This document shows positions 30,648 to 41,849 of a stretch of 53,789 nucleotides of DNA, piece by piece (position 1 is the stretch's first letter; each line of letters opens with the position of its first letter). Below the pieces are notes generated by a model. The model was not told the DNA's origin and ran no database searches. It saw only the letters and a list, made by a program, of their open reading frames with translations. Source of the DNA: Rickettsiales bacterium (GTDB lineage Bacteria > Pseudomonadota > Alphaproteobacteria > Rickettsiales > Rickettsiaceae); contig NVVL01000045.1 in the NCBI GenBank assembly GCA_002402195.1, forward strand, positions 1-53,789, read 5' to 3'. The position numbers were made by a program, and so were the translations under genes.

Positions 30648-31060
30648 ACCTCAACAAAAGAATTAGGGGTTTCAAACAACCTAATTTTAACTATGGAAAA
30701 CGAATTTTCTACAAACAACATAGGTATAATATCTGATTTTAGATGTAAAGCAATGTTTTCCGCAGTTGGGTTCGCATTTAAATAGTAGATTTTCTGTCCA
30801 GTGTGGTTTGTAATAAAGGCTCCAAGCTCCTTGTCCTCTTTATGTAGAATAACGTTATGGTCAAAATTCTCATCTATCCAGCCCTTGACTACATCTTTCA
30901 GGACGCCAAAATCAACGACCATACCAAGCTCGTCTAGCTCCTCAGACCTTGCTGTTACCTCTAAAACATATCGATGCCCATGTAAATATTTACATTTATG
31001 CTTATGACCGATCACTCTATGGCCAGCATCAAATTCTATCCGGCGTGTACACTCTATCAC
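30644..31060 (-). CDS. queD: 6-pyruvoyl-tetrahydropterin synthase/QueD family
   Basis: [54 protein letters not shown]. Confidence 0.9.
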   Translation of the reverse strand: MIECTRRIEFDAGHRVIGHKHKCKYLHGHRYVLEVTARSEELDELGMVVDFGVLKDVVKGWIDENFDHNVILHKEDKELGAFITNHTGQKIYYLNANPTAENIALHLKSDIIPMLFVENSFSIVKIRLFETPNSFVEV

Positions 31061-31069
31061 AGGCTAATA

Positions 31070-31468
31070 CTATATAAATTTAAGTAATGTTTCATATCGC
31101 TCAATCTGTCCAGCGATAATATTAGCCTCCACAGACCCGACCTCCTCGTCAGACAAATCACTCTTGAGATTAGTGATATTATCCAGCACATTAACCTTGT
31201 TTGTTTTGTCCAAATCGACCGCAAATTCAGTGATGATATTCAACTCCTCGCCAGTGACCTGGGCAACTCCGCCATATACGAAATATCTCTGCTCAAAATC
31301 TCGCGACACGAGGGTGATGACACCAATATCGATCCCAGAAGTAAGCTTCGCATGACCGGGCAGCACGCCGAACATTCCATCAGAACCGGGAATATTCACC
31401 ATGTCTGCCTCTGTTTCCAGAATCATCTGCGCTGGTAGAATTATCTTAACTAATATTGTATTACTCAT
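31070..31468 (-). CDS. atpC: F1F0 ATP synthase epsilon subunit
   Basis: VNIPGSDGMFGVLPGHAKLTSGIDIGVI. Confidence 0.92.
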   Translation of the reverse strand: MSNTILVKIILPAQMILETEADMVNIPGSDGMFGVLPGHAKLTSGIDIGVITLVSRDFEQRYFVYGGVAQVTGEELNIITEFAVDLDKTNKVNVLDNITNLKSDLSDEEVGSVEANIIAGQIERYETLLKFI

Positions 31469-31471
31469 TTT

Positions 31472-32911
<1,440 letters not shown>

Positions 32912-33040
32912 CTAACCTTTCGATTAACCTAATTTTTTCTTATTAAACTGGTTGTTATTATAAATATTTTAACTACATCAGCAACTTATACACCTATACC
33001 TGCACTCGCGCCCTGCACCCATAGCCACGCACACCTGCAT

Positions 33041-33913
33041 CTACACAGCTTCCGCGCCGGAGATAATCTCCGTGAGTTCCGTAGTAATAATCGCCTGCCT
33101 TGATCTATTTAACTTCAGCGTGAGACTATCAATCAAGTCCCCAGCATTTCTGGTCGCATTATCCATCGCAGTCATTCGCGAGCATTCTTCACTTGCCCGG
33201 CTTTGCAGCAAACCATAATTAATTTGCCCGCCAATATAAAGATCGATGACATTATGCACCACATTCTCACCCTCATATTCATACTCAGAAACCCCGCCAG
33301 ACTCTGCCTCATCAGCGGTATGAGCTGGCAAAACTTGTTCTGTAGTTAGAATCTGAGTCATGGCATTTTTGAACAAATTATAATACATATAGCATGCACC
33401 AATTTCCTCGTTTTCTACCATCTCCATAATTTTATTCTTAACTTCAAGAGATACGCACGCAGAACTTGCCTTGTTATTATGATAAGTACCTTCGATCATA
33501 TCAGCATATTTTCTAGAAAAAGCATCGCACCCTTTCTTACCAATCACCAGCAATTTCACCTGCTTGCCTTCCTTCTGAAATCTCGCTATGTCCCGCTTAG
33601 CGCTTCTGATCACGCTTGAATTAAAACCACCACACAAACCGCGCTCAGACGTCATTATGACCAATAGATGAGACATTTTTTTCAAGTCTTCACTAAAGAA
33701 TTTGCGATCACATATTGGCAAATCCATCAAATTACCACTTGTTGAAATATCATGCATTATATCTCCCAGAACGGAGGTATAATGGTTCAACCCCTCCGCT
33801 TTCTCCTTCAGCTTTTTAAGCTTAGAGGCAGACACCACATGCATAGCCTTAGTAATCTTCTGAGTGGATTTAATGCTCCGCACTCTATTTCTAAGTTGTT
33901 TTAGATTGGACAT
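33041..33913 (-). CDS. atpG: F1F0 ATP synthase gamma subunit
   Basis: LRNRVRSIKSTQKITKAMHVVSASKLKK; SERGLCGGFNSSV. Confidence 0.96.
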   Translation of the reverse strand: MSNLKQLRNRVRSIKSTQKITKAMHVVSASKLKKLKEKAEGLNHYTSVLGDIMHDISTSGNLMDLPICDRKFFSEDLKKMSHLLVIMTSERGLCGGFNSSVIRSAKRDIARFQKEGKQVKLLVIGKKGCDAFSRKYADMIEGTYHNNKASSACVSLEVKNKIMEMVENEEIGACYMYYNLFKNAMTQILTTEQVLPAHTADEAESGGVSEYEYEGENVVHNVIDLYIGGQINYGLLQSRASEECSRMTAMDNATRNAGDLIDSLTLKLNRSRQAIITTELTEIISGAEAV

Positions 33914-33919
33914 TGTTTC

Positions 33920-35461
33920 CTAACTATTATTGCCTAAAAATACTTTAACAAACTTCTCAAGATACGCTTTCAGTTTCTCTTCAGTTTCCTCATTCACCTT
34001 CTTTTCTTTTCTGATGGAGGCCAGGATATCTTCGCCTTTCAGCTTGATATCTGCAAGTAATTTTTTCTCAAAATCACGAATTTGGGAAGTATCAATTTTG
34101 TCAAGATACCCATTAACACCCGCATAAAGACTCACCACTTGATCTTCTACAAGAAACGGGGAATATTGCGCTTGCTTCAATAGCTCCGTGAGCTTCCTAC
34201 CATGGCTAATCAGCCTTTGAGTAGATGCATCCAGATCAGAACCAAACTGAGAAAATGCTTCCATCTCTCTAAACTGAGCAAGCTCTAGCTTCATAGAACC
34301 AGCAACCTGTTTCATCGCTTTGATTTGCGCCGCCGAACCAACACGGCTCACCGAAATACCAACATTCACAGCAGGGCGGATGCCTTTATAAAACAACTCA
34401 CTCTCCAAGAAAATCTGACCATCGGTAATCGAAATCACATTGGTCGGAATATAAGCAGACACATCACCAGCTTGCGTTTCGATAATTGGCAGCGCGGTCA
34501 AAGAACCGCCGCCTTCTTTATCCGATAATTTAGCAGCGCGCTCCAGCAATCTTGAGTGCAAATAAAACACATCACCAGGATATGCCTCACGACCCGGAGG
34601 TCTTCTGAGCAATAACGAAATTTGACGATATGCCACAGCATGTTTACTCAAATCATCATAAATAATAAGAGCATGCTGGCCTTTATCTCTGAAATATTCA
34701 GCAATTGAGCAGCCAGTATATGGAGCCAAGAACTGAAGCGGCGCAGGGTCTGACGCAGTCGCCGACACAACGACTGTATATTCCATCGCCCCAGCTTCTT
34801 CCAGCTTTTTCACGATCTGAGCAACAGTTGATCTCTTCTGACCAATCGCAACATACACACAAAAGATCTTATCTGCATCCTCACCAGCTAGATGCGCTGA
34901 TTTTTGATTAATAATAGTATCAATCGCAATAGCAGTCTTCCCCGTCTGACGGTCACCAATAATAAGCTCCCTCTGCCCCCTGCCGATTGGAATCAACGCA
35001 TCAATCGCTTTAATCCCCGTTTGCACAGGCTCATGCACACTTTTTCTTGAAATAATCCCAGGGGCCTTAACCTCAACCTGGCTACGATGCTTTGTGACAA
35101 TCTCGCCTTTACCATCAATCGGACGCCCAAGAGCATCAACAACTCTGCCAAGCATCGCAGGGCCCACAGGTGTTTGCAGGATCTCACCAGTTCTCTCAAC
35201 TTTATCGCCTTGACGAACTGAGCTATCATTACCCATGATCACGACGCCAACCATATCCGTCTCCAGATTCAGCACCATGCCCTTAACACCAGAGCTAAAC
35301 TCAACCATTTCACCGGCTTTTACATTATCGATGCCATATACTTTTGCAATACCATCACCAACTGTGATTACGTAACCAACTTCCTTCAACTCTCCGAGTT
35401 GATCAATATCACCAATTTCACGTTCTAAAATCTCTGATATTTCCGAAGGATTTAATGCCAT
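33920..35461 (-). CDS. atpA: F1F0 ATP synthase alpha subunit
   Basis: [63 protein letters not shown]. Confidence 0.98.
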   Translation of the reverse strand: MALNPSEISEILEREIGDIDQLGELKEVGYVITVGDGIAKVYGIDNVKAGEMVEFSSGVKGMVLNLETDMVGVVIMGNDSSVRQGDKVERTGEILQTPVGPAMLGRVVDALGRPIDGKGEIVTKHRSQVEVKAPGIISRKSVHEPVQTGIKAIDALIPIGRGQRELIIGDRQTGKTAIAIDTIINQKSAHLAGEDADKIFCVYVAIGQKRSTVAQIVKKLEEAGAMEYTVVVSATASDPAPLQFLAPYTGCSIAEYFRDKGQHALIIYDDLSKHAVAYRQISLLLRRPPGREAYPGDVFYLHSRLLERAAKLSDKEGGGSLTALPIIETQAGDVSAYIPTNVISITDGQIFLESELFYKGIRPAVNVGISVSRVGSAAQIKAMKQVAGSMKLELAQFREMEAFSQFGSDLDASTQRLISHGRKLTELLKQAQYSPFLVEDQVVSLYAGVNGYLDKIDTSQIRDFEKKLLADIKLKGEDILASIRKEKKVNEETEEKLKAYLEKFVKVFLGNNS

Positions 35462-35514
35462 TTTGTAAAACTCCTTATTTTCTAAAACTTATCTATATTT
35501 GTTTATTTAACTAA

Positions 35515-36066
35515 CTACACTTTTGACTTTAGAGCCACTTTCTGTATTTTTTCCAAAGCCCCATGGACAGAGCAATCTATAAGATTACTATCATATTCGA
35601 TCACAACCCCGCCGATCAAAGACGCATCTTCTTTGGTGGTTAGTTCTATTTTTTTGTTAAGCTCTGTTTCCAAAAACCCCTTAATAAAGCTAAGCTCTTT
35701 TTTGCCCAGTTTAAACGCCGAGGAAACATTCACCGCTTTTATGCCTTTAGATTCTGCAAGCATTTTCCCAAACTCATCTACGATTTTGGAAATAAAATTA
35801 CATCTGGTATTTTTGACAAGCACATATAAAAATCGTTGTGATATTTTGTCAAATTTATACTTTTTTGCCAGCAAATCAATCAATTTTATTTTGAGAGAAT
35901 GGTCTATAATTGGTGAACATAGAACCTCTTTTGCAAGGGGCGATGCTTCCGTAATATCGGAAATTATCGATATTTGCTCGAGGATTTTATCCTCCTTTGA
36001 CAAGTCTTTTGCCTTAAGAAACAATGCTTGTGCATAGTTTTTCACTACTTTGAGATCCAACAACAT
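35515..36066 (-). CDS. atpH: F1F0 ATP synthase delta subunit
   Basis: NYAQALFLKAKDLSKEDKILEQI and C-terminal DASLIGGVVIEYDSNLIDCSVHGALEKIQK. Confidence 0.92.
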   Translation of the reverse strand: MLLDLKVVKNYAQALFLKAKDLSKEDKILEQISIISDITEASPLAKEVLCSPIIDHSLKIKLIDLLAKKYKFDKISQRFLYVLVKNTRCNFISKIVDEFGKMLAESKGIKAVNVSSAFKLGKKELSFIKGFLETELNKKIELTTKEDASLIGGVVIEYDSNLIDCSVHGALEKIQKVALKSKV

Positions 36067-36171
36067 AGATTCCTAATTTTTTTTAAATAAATGCCTTAAA
36101 ACATTTTGTTAAATAAGAACTTAACAGCAAAAGCCAAAATAGTCAATTGCTCTATCTCATAAGTTCAGCTC

Positions 36172-37434
36172 TTATGTTTTAAACATACTCACATAGTTTT
36201 TATTTGCAATATAAATCATCACAAAAAACAATATACCAAGCTGCGCTAGGAAATAAGAAAGCACAATAGAGGGCAATTCCGTTGATTTCCAAAGCAACAT
36301 GCAAATAAATGGCGTGGTGGATGAAAAGATCATACTCCCAATGGAATGAGAAAGACTAAACATCCTCATTCTAATTCCTATCGGAAATAATGACTGAACT
36401 TTAATAGCGCATGGTATGGTGTAAAAAGGAACAATAAAGGCAAGAGTGTAATGTAACTCGATCACAAACACATTCATCTCCACCATAAACTCCATCACTA
36501 AAACGCAAATTATGCTAGCTGTGAGCGCAATACTAACTTGCGCAATAACCTTAACCTTATCTGCAATATAGCCAGACAATATACACGCTACGCCGTAGAG
36601 AGCTATGAGCTTGCTATTATTGGAAGCAGCTTGCTCCGGCGGTATGATATTGATAACATTCGCAGCAAACGCACCGAGAAACACGACTAGGAAATGATAA
36701 CTCCCACCTATCATGCCATTTACAATGCTTGAAAGAACGAATTTCAGTTTATTATTCCAGATTATTGAGATAATCCCCTCATCCGCATCCAGCCTGGAGC
36801 CTGTTGTAGCTTCTTTTAAAAATACCTTGCTCTCACTAAAATAGCCTCGCATCATAAACACAGCAAGACCGAGGATTCCGCCTATCACAAAGTTCATTTT
36901 CCAGAGCCATTTAATCTCCTCGTAGCTAATCGCGATATGATACATCACGGAGGCCAAAAGCACACCAATCTGAGACGAGAATGAAACTATCCCAGCGCCA
37001 AAATGCCTTTTTTCATTACCAATTTTCTCAGCCACATAAACTTTAATCGCATCCACCTCGCCAGCAAGACTCATCATAAATACCATCCGGCAAAATATGA
37101 GCGCAGCCACCGAAAACCAGCTAATCAACTCAAAGCTAGGGATCACAGCAATCAAGCTAGTTGAGATAATCGCCATCACCGTTGCAATCTTGACGCTAGC
37201 AATCCGGCTGACCCGGTCAGCAATTTTACCAAATATTATTGAGCCGACAGGACGTGCTAATACAGCAACACTAAAGATCGCAAAAAACACTAGCATTTGC
37301 TCGCTATTATCTTTTCCGGGCATAAAATGTTTTGAAATTAGAGATGCAGAAAGACCAAATAATGCATAATCATAATATCTAACAATCGTGGCACAGAAGG
37401 CAATTATATATGATGAGCGCTCTTTTAGCTTCAC
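36172..37434 (-). CDS. MFS transporter (ProP/metabolite:H+ symporter-like)
   Basis: YDYALFGLSASLISKHFMPG; ARPVGSIIFGKIADRVSR. Confidence 0.82.
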   Translation of the reverse strand: MKLKERSSYIIAFCATIVRYYDYALFGLSASLISKHFMPGKDNSEQMLVFFAIFSVAVLARPVGSIIFGKIADRVSRIASVKIATVMAIISTSLIAVIPSFELISWFSVAALIFCRMVFMMSLAGEVDAIKVYVAEKIGNEKRHFGAGIVSFSSQIGVLLASVMYHIAISYEEIKWLWKMNFVIGGILGLAVFMMRGYFSESKVFLKEATTGSRLDADEGIISIIWNNKLKFVLSSIVNGMIGGSYHFLVVFLGAFAANVINIIPPEQAASNNSKLIALYGVACILSGYIADKVKVIAQVSIALTASIICVLVMEFMVEMNVFVIELHYTLAFIVPFYTIPCAIKVQSLFPIGIRMRMFSLSHSIGSMIFSSTTPFICMLLWKSTELPSIVLSYFLAQLGILFFVMIYIANKNYVSMFKT

Positions 37435-37528
37435 AGTAAAACCCAGATTTGATTGCGTATTTTATTTTCGGCTGGTATTATAGCCATGAAAATATATTTT
37501 TTACAAAACAAAACTACGAATAATACAC

Positions 37529-38161
37529 ATGATTGGCAAATTAAAAGGAAAAATCGACTCAATCGATGACGGGTATTTCATCATCGATGTTGGGGGTGTT
37601 GGCTATATGGTTTATTGCTCTGGAAAGACTATGAGCAAGCTGGTGCCAGACGAATATGCTGAAATATTAGTCGAAACACATGTGCGGGAAGACCATATCC
37701 ATCTTTATGGTTTTTATGACATGGATGAGAAATCTATGTTTAATATTCTGCAATCAGTAAAAGGAGTTGGCACCAGAATGGCTCTTGGGATCCTGTCGCA
37801 CCTTGCGCCTGTAGAGATCCAGCTGGCTCTTTCTGCGCAAGATAAAACAATGTTTCTGAGTGTATCTGGCGTTGGGAAAAAGCTTGCGGACAGAATCATC
37901 ACCGAGTTAAAAGATAAATTCCCATCCACAGGAGTCATATCCCCAGCAGCAATGGCAGCCTCTGCTGCCCGCGGCGGAGCATCGCAAGCTCATTCATCTG
38001 TCGGAATGGCAAATGACGCAATATCTGCTCTTGCTAACCTCGGAATCAGCAAGATTGACGCGCAAAACAGAGTTCAAACTATTATCGCCAGCAACCCTGA
38101 CATATCGATCAACGAATTAATACGCCTAGCCTTAAAAACAGGAGCAAGTAGCACAATATGA
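37529..38161 (+). CDS. ruvA: Holliday junction helicase subunit RuvA
   Basis: [61 protein letters not shown]. Confidence 0.95.
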   Translation: MIGKLKGKIDSIDDGYFIIDVGGVGYMVYCSGKTMSKLVPDEYAEILVETHVREDHIHLYGFYDMDEKSMFNILQSVKGVGTRMALGILSHLAPVEIQLALSAQDKTMFLSVSGVGKKLADRIITELKDKFPSTGVISPAAMAASAARGGASQAHSSVGMANDAISALANLGISKIDAQNRVQTIIASNPDISINELIRLALKTGASSTI

Positions 38162-39189
38162 CCGCAGAAATATTATCAGGCAATGAGCTGGAAAATGACG
38201 CAGACTCATCCATCCGCCCCGGCTATTTGCAAGAATTTGTTGGGCAGGAGCATATAAAATCCAATCTGGGTATTTTTATTCAAGCCGCCAAAAACAGAGA
38301 GGAGGCTCTTGATCATACGTTATTTTATGGCCCTCCGGGTCTTGGAAAAACATCGCTTGCGCATATTGTCGCGCGTGAGATGGAGGTGAATTTCAAAGCT
38401 ACCTCAGGGCCCACCCTCTCGAAAGCTGCCGATCTTGCCGCCATATTGACTAACTTGCAAGAAAATGACGTATTATTTATTGACGAGATCCACAGGCTTC
38501 ATATTGCGATCGAGGAAATTCTCTATTCCGCTATGGAAGATTTTTCCCTTGATATCATCATTGGCGAGGGGCCTGCTGCAAGATCTGTGCGTATCGATCT
38601 GCCTAAATTCACGCTGATCGGCGCAACGACTAGGATGGGACTTCTCAGCAATCCATTACGTGATCGCTTTGGCATACCGCTACGTTTGAATTTTTATACT
38701 ACAGACGAGCTCGTGAGCGTCATCAATAGGGCAGCTAAATTATTTAAAACCAACATAACCGACAAAGGCGCGCAAGAAATCGCAAAACGCTCCAGAGGCA
38801 CTCCGCGCATAGCCCTTCGCTTGCTCAAAAGAGTCAGAGATTTCGCCACGGTAGATAATAAATCCGAAATAGACGAGCAGATAGCAGATAGCGCCCTGAA
38901 TCGTTTAGAAGTAGACAAAGCCGGCCTTGATAGCAATGATTATAGGTATTTGAAATTCATCTATGACAATTATAATGGAGGCCCTGTCGGCGTAGAAACG
39001 ATCGCTGCTGCTCTGTCCGAACAGCGCGACACAATCGAGGAATCAATAGAGCCATATTTGATCCAAATAGGCCTCCTTCAACGCACCTCAAGAGGCCGGA
39101 TGATCACCAATAACGCCTATCAACATTTAGGGCTAAACTCCCCCCAGGCGAGCGGCACTGGAACCCAAGAAACCTTGTTTGATGAGTAG
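38158..39189 (+). CDS. ruvB: Holliday junction helicase subunit RuvB
   Basis: [68 protein letters not shown]. Confidence 0.97.
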   Translation: MTAEILSGNELENDADSSIRPGYLQEFVGQEHIKSNLGIFIQAAKNREEALDHTLFYGPPGLGKTSLAHIVAREMEVNFKATSGPTLSKAADLAAILTNLQENDVLFIDEIHRLHIAIEEILYSAMEDFSLDIIIGEGPAARSVRIDLPKFTLIGATTRMGLLSNPLRDRFGIPLRLNFYTTDELVSVINRAAKLFKTNITDKGAQEIAKRSRGTPRIALRLLKRVRDFATVDNKSEIDEQIADSALNRLEVDKAGLDSNDYRYLKFIYDNYNGGPVGVETIAAALSEQRDTIEESIEPYLIQIGLLQRTSRGRMITNNAYQHLGLNSPQASGTGTQETLFDE

Positions 39190-39242
39190 CACTAATAATG
39201 TAGCTTCTAACAAAGGAATATATACAGCTGGATTATGGGTTT

Positions 39243-39326
39243 TTAGACACTTTTTAAGTCTTCAGTAATGCCGACATAAACTTGATCTGGAAAATTAATA
39301 GAACGAATTGAATATACGTAAAACAT
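39243..39326 (-). pseudogene. Truncated GIY-YIG endonuclease-like ORF (28 codons)
   Basis: MFYVYSIRSINFPDQVYVGITEDLKSV then stop. Matches the GIY-YIG N-terminal motif (Y-V-Y ... Y-V-G-I-T-x-D-L-K) with the rest of the domain missing. Confidence 0.7.
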
Positions 39327-39359
39327 ATAGAGCCCTCCTTCGCTAAAGCTACGGCGGGC

Positions 39360-39384
39360 AGCTTTCGTTCGCAGAACGAAAGCT
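39360..39384 (-). terminator. Hairpin directly 3' of tRNA-Ser (possible terminator/processing signal)
   Basis: agctttcgttc-gca-gaacgaaagct: 11-bp perfect stem with 3-nt loop, ending on the last base of the encoded CCA. Confidence 0.6.
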
Positions 39385-39473
39385 GGCAGACAGGGTGGGA
39401 TTCGAACCCACGGTACGCGCAAACGCACGCTGGTTTTCAAGACCAGTTCCTTAAACCGCTCGGACACCTGTCC
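39384..39473 (-). tRNA. tRNA-Ser(UGA), CCA encoded
   Basis: Reverse complement ggacaggtgtccgagcggtttaaggaactggtcttgaaaaccagcgtgcgtttgcgcgtaccgtgggttcgaatcccaccctgtctgcca: anticodon TGA, long class II variable arm, GGTTCGAATCC T-arm. Confidence 0.95.
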
Positions 39474-39639
39474 ATACCTAAAATACCACTAATCTCGTCG
39501 AGTGGAACATGGTTGATACCATCTTTTTTACCAAGTTTCAAGAGAAAAATGCTTATACCCTTGAATTAATTGTATATTTGATCTATACACAAGCAATATA
39601 TAACCATAATATCTGAATATTTAACTTTAAATGTAAGTA

Positions 39640-40878
39640 ATGAAAGGAAACTCGTCTAATTTTATCGCCTTTGATATCGGAAGTAGCAAAATTGCTGCAA
39701 TAGCCTCTAATATCACAAAACAAGGACGGATCAAGGTTAATTCTCAAATATTACACCATGCAGAAGGCTTTAAGTCTGGCATGATAACGCATATGGAGCT
39801 AGCAGAAAACACCATCGTGACTGCTATTTATGCGCTGGAGAAAGAATGCGATAAAAGCATCAAGGAAGTCGCTATATCCCTTTCCGGAACTGGGGTTAAA
39901 TCATATTATATTAATCATAAAATCAAACTTGGCAATCAAACAATTTCTAAGCAAGATATAAAAAAACTGATCAATAAGGCTCTTTCGGATTTCAAAGTCA
40001 AAGATCAAGAAATTATCCACTATTTCCCCATGGAATTTGTGATAGATGAAGGGCAGATAGTAGATAATCCGGTGGGCATGTATGCGCGCTCGGTTTCTTG
40101 TCATTTGCATATCATCTCTGCCGACTCCCTCATGCTGATGAATTTGAGCAAATGCCTAGATAAATGCCATGTCCGTATTAACGATGTGACAGTCGCTATA
40201 TACGCCTCCGCCCTTGCCTGCCTGAGTGCGGACGAGAAAGAACTAGGCTCAATCATTGTTGATATTGGCAGCCACACGACAAGCTTTGGGGTGTTTTTAA
40301 ACGGGCAGATCGTATATGTAGGCCATGTTCCGATTGGCAGTATGCATATCACCACAGATATTGCCAAACAGTTCTCAATCAGCCTGCATGAGGCGGATAA
40401 GCTGAAGATTTTATATGGAAATGCGAATCCGGACTTGATCTCTAAAGATACCACCATAAGGCTTGACGACATCTCTTCAAGTGAGAATTATCACGCTGAT
40501 TTGTCAATAACAACGATCGAATTATCCAAAATGATACATAGCAGGATTGAGGAGATTTTCTTGAACATCAAAGATCAATATAATCATATATCAATGGATA
40601 ATTTGATTTCCCGCCGCATGGTCATCACTGGCGGGGCGTCTTCTATGCCTGGGATCAAAAACCTTGCTGCGGAGATTTTCCAAAAGCAAATACGCATCGC
40701 AAAACCTGAAAACCTACCAGGATTTGCTGAGGATAATAATCCATATGCCTACTCAACTGTTGTCGGTATGCTCAAGGCGGAATCATCTAAATATCAAAAA
40801 GACTCCATCAGATCTTATCAAGACGACTCCGGCGGAATCTTTAAAAGAATGTTTTCGTGGCTCAAAGAAAACGTTTAG
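39640..40878 (+). CDS. ftsA: Cell division protein FtsA
   Basis: FIAFDIGSSKIAAIAS; SIIVDIGSHTTSFGVFLNGQIVYVGHVPIGSMHITTDIA; VITGGASSMPGI. Confidence 0.93.
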   Translation: MKGNSSNFIAFDIGSSKIAAIASNITKQGRIKVNSQILHHAEGFKSGMITHMELAENTIVTAIYALEKECDKSIKEVAISLSGTGVKSYYINHKIKLGNQTISKQDIKKLINKALSDFKVKDQEIIHYFPMEFVIDEGQIVDNPVGMYARSVSCHLHIISADSLMLMNLSKCLDKCHVRINDVTVAIYASALACLSADEKELGSIIVDIGSHTTSFGVFLNGQIVYVGHVPIGSMHITTDIAKQFSISLHEADKLKILYGNANPDLISKDTTIRLDDISSSENYHADLSITTIELSKMIHSRIEEIFLNIKDQYNHISMDNLISRRMVITGGASSMPGIKNLAAEIFQKQIRIAKPENLPGFAEDNNPYAYSTVVGMLKAESSKYQKDSIRSYQDDSGGIFKRMFSWLKENV

Positions 40879-41849
40879 TCGTATTAATTTCATTAGTCGC
40901 ATTGATTTTATATGTAGCTCTCATATATCCAATAAACGCTCATGCGAGCGTCTGGATCCCCAAAACTAATGAATATAAATATTACACATCTTTTTCCATA
41001 ATAGACAAAAGATCCGAAAACAAAAAGATCAAATGGGCGGACTTATTCGTCAAAGATCAGGAGATGATCCACAAACTTACTAAGCGTCAAAATGCCATCA
41101 AAGCTAAAGCGGATGACGAGAATAGAAGCTTATTTAACCACGAGATCGCAGAGCTAAACGATAATGCAGCTTTTCTCAAGGAATTTAAAGAATATAAAAT
41201 GATTTTGGGCTCACTTGGCGAGGACAAAACATCAAATTTCGAACTGGAATACGGAATCAACGACCATCAAAGCCTCGGCATGAAAATAGGATATAAAACT
41301 GATAATTTTTTAAGATCCATAACGCCCCACTATACAGAACAGAAAACAGGAAAAGATTTTGAGCTCTTCTATAAATATCAACTCCTAAAGCAAGAAGGAT
41401 GGATAGTTGCTATCAGCCCGTCTCTGCAATATTCGACCTATACAGGCTGCAAACCATATCGTCATTTTGACCTCGCCTTGATGGCTGGAAAATCTAGACT
41501 GCACAAGAATAATTATACATTATTTTATGAATTTGGCGCCTCCGTCCACGCCCATTCCAAAGAAAATAGCCTGAGCAAAACTGGGTTTACATTATTCATG
41601 ACAGATGGAATACGCTTTGCAAACAACGTGATAATCACCAACTATATGAAGTACGAACAAAACAGGTTTAAAAATTATGCGCATAATAAAATCCTTTATG
41701 AGCAGATTTCAATTGCAAAAGAAATTTATTTTGGTAATCTGAGCAAGCAAAGTTTTACTATTCAGGTAGGATATTTTGCAAAGGGGAGTCTGGTGGCTCG
41801 TGGGTATAACGTATCTGGTTTTATTTTTTCTTTATGGTTCAGCCTATAA
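40857..41849 (+). CDS. Exported, probable outer-membrane beta-barrel-like protein
   Basis: Signal-like N-terminus LVVLISLVALILYVALIYPINAHA; alternating amphipathic strands and a C-terminal aromatic-rich end (FIFSLWFSL). Overlaps ftsA by 22 bp. Confidence 0.55.
   Translation: MAQRKRLVVLISLVALILYVALIYPINAHASVWIPKTNEYKYYTSFSIIDKRSENKKIKWADLFVKDQEMIHKLTKRQNAIKAKADDENRSLFNHEIAELNDNAAFLKEFKEYKMILGSLGEDKTSNFELEYGINDHQSLGMKIGYKTDNFLRSITPHYTEQKTGKDFELFYKYQLLKQEGWIVAISPSLQYSTYTGCKPYRHFDLALMAGKSRLHKNNYTLFYEFGASVHAHSKENSLSKTGFTLFMTDGIRFANNVIITNYMKYEQNRFKNYAHNKILYEQISIAKEIYFGNLSKQSFTIQVGYFAKGSLVARGYNVSGFIFSLWFSL

Noticed and set aside
39243-39467. 74-aa minus-strand ORF starting inside tRNA-Ser as a real protein
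   Set aside because: Its first part translates the tRNA and hairpin; only the last 28 codons (from 39326) carry the GIY-YIG signal, reported as a pseudogene.
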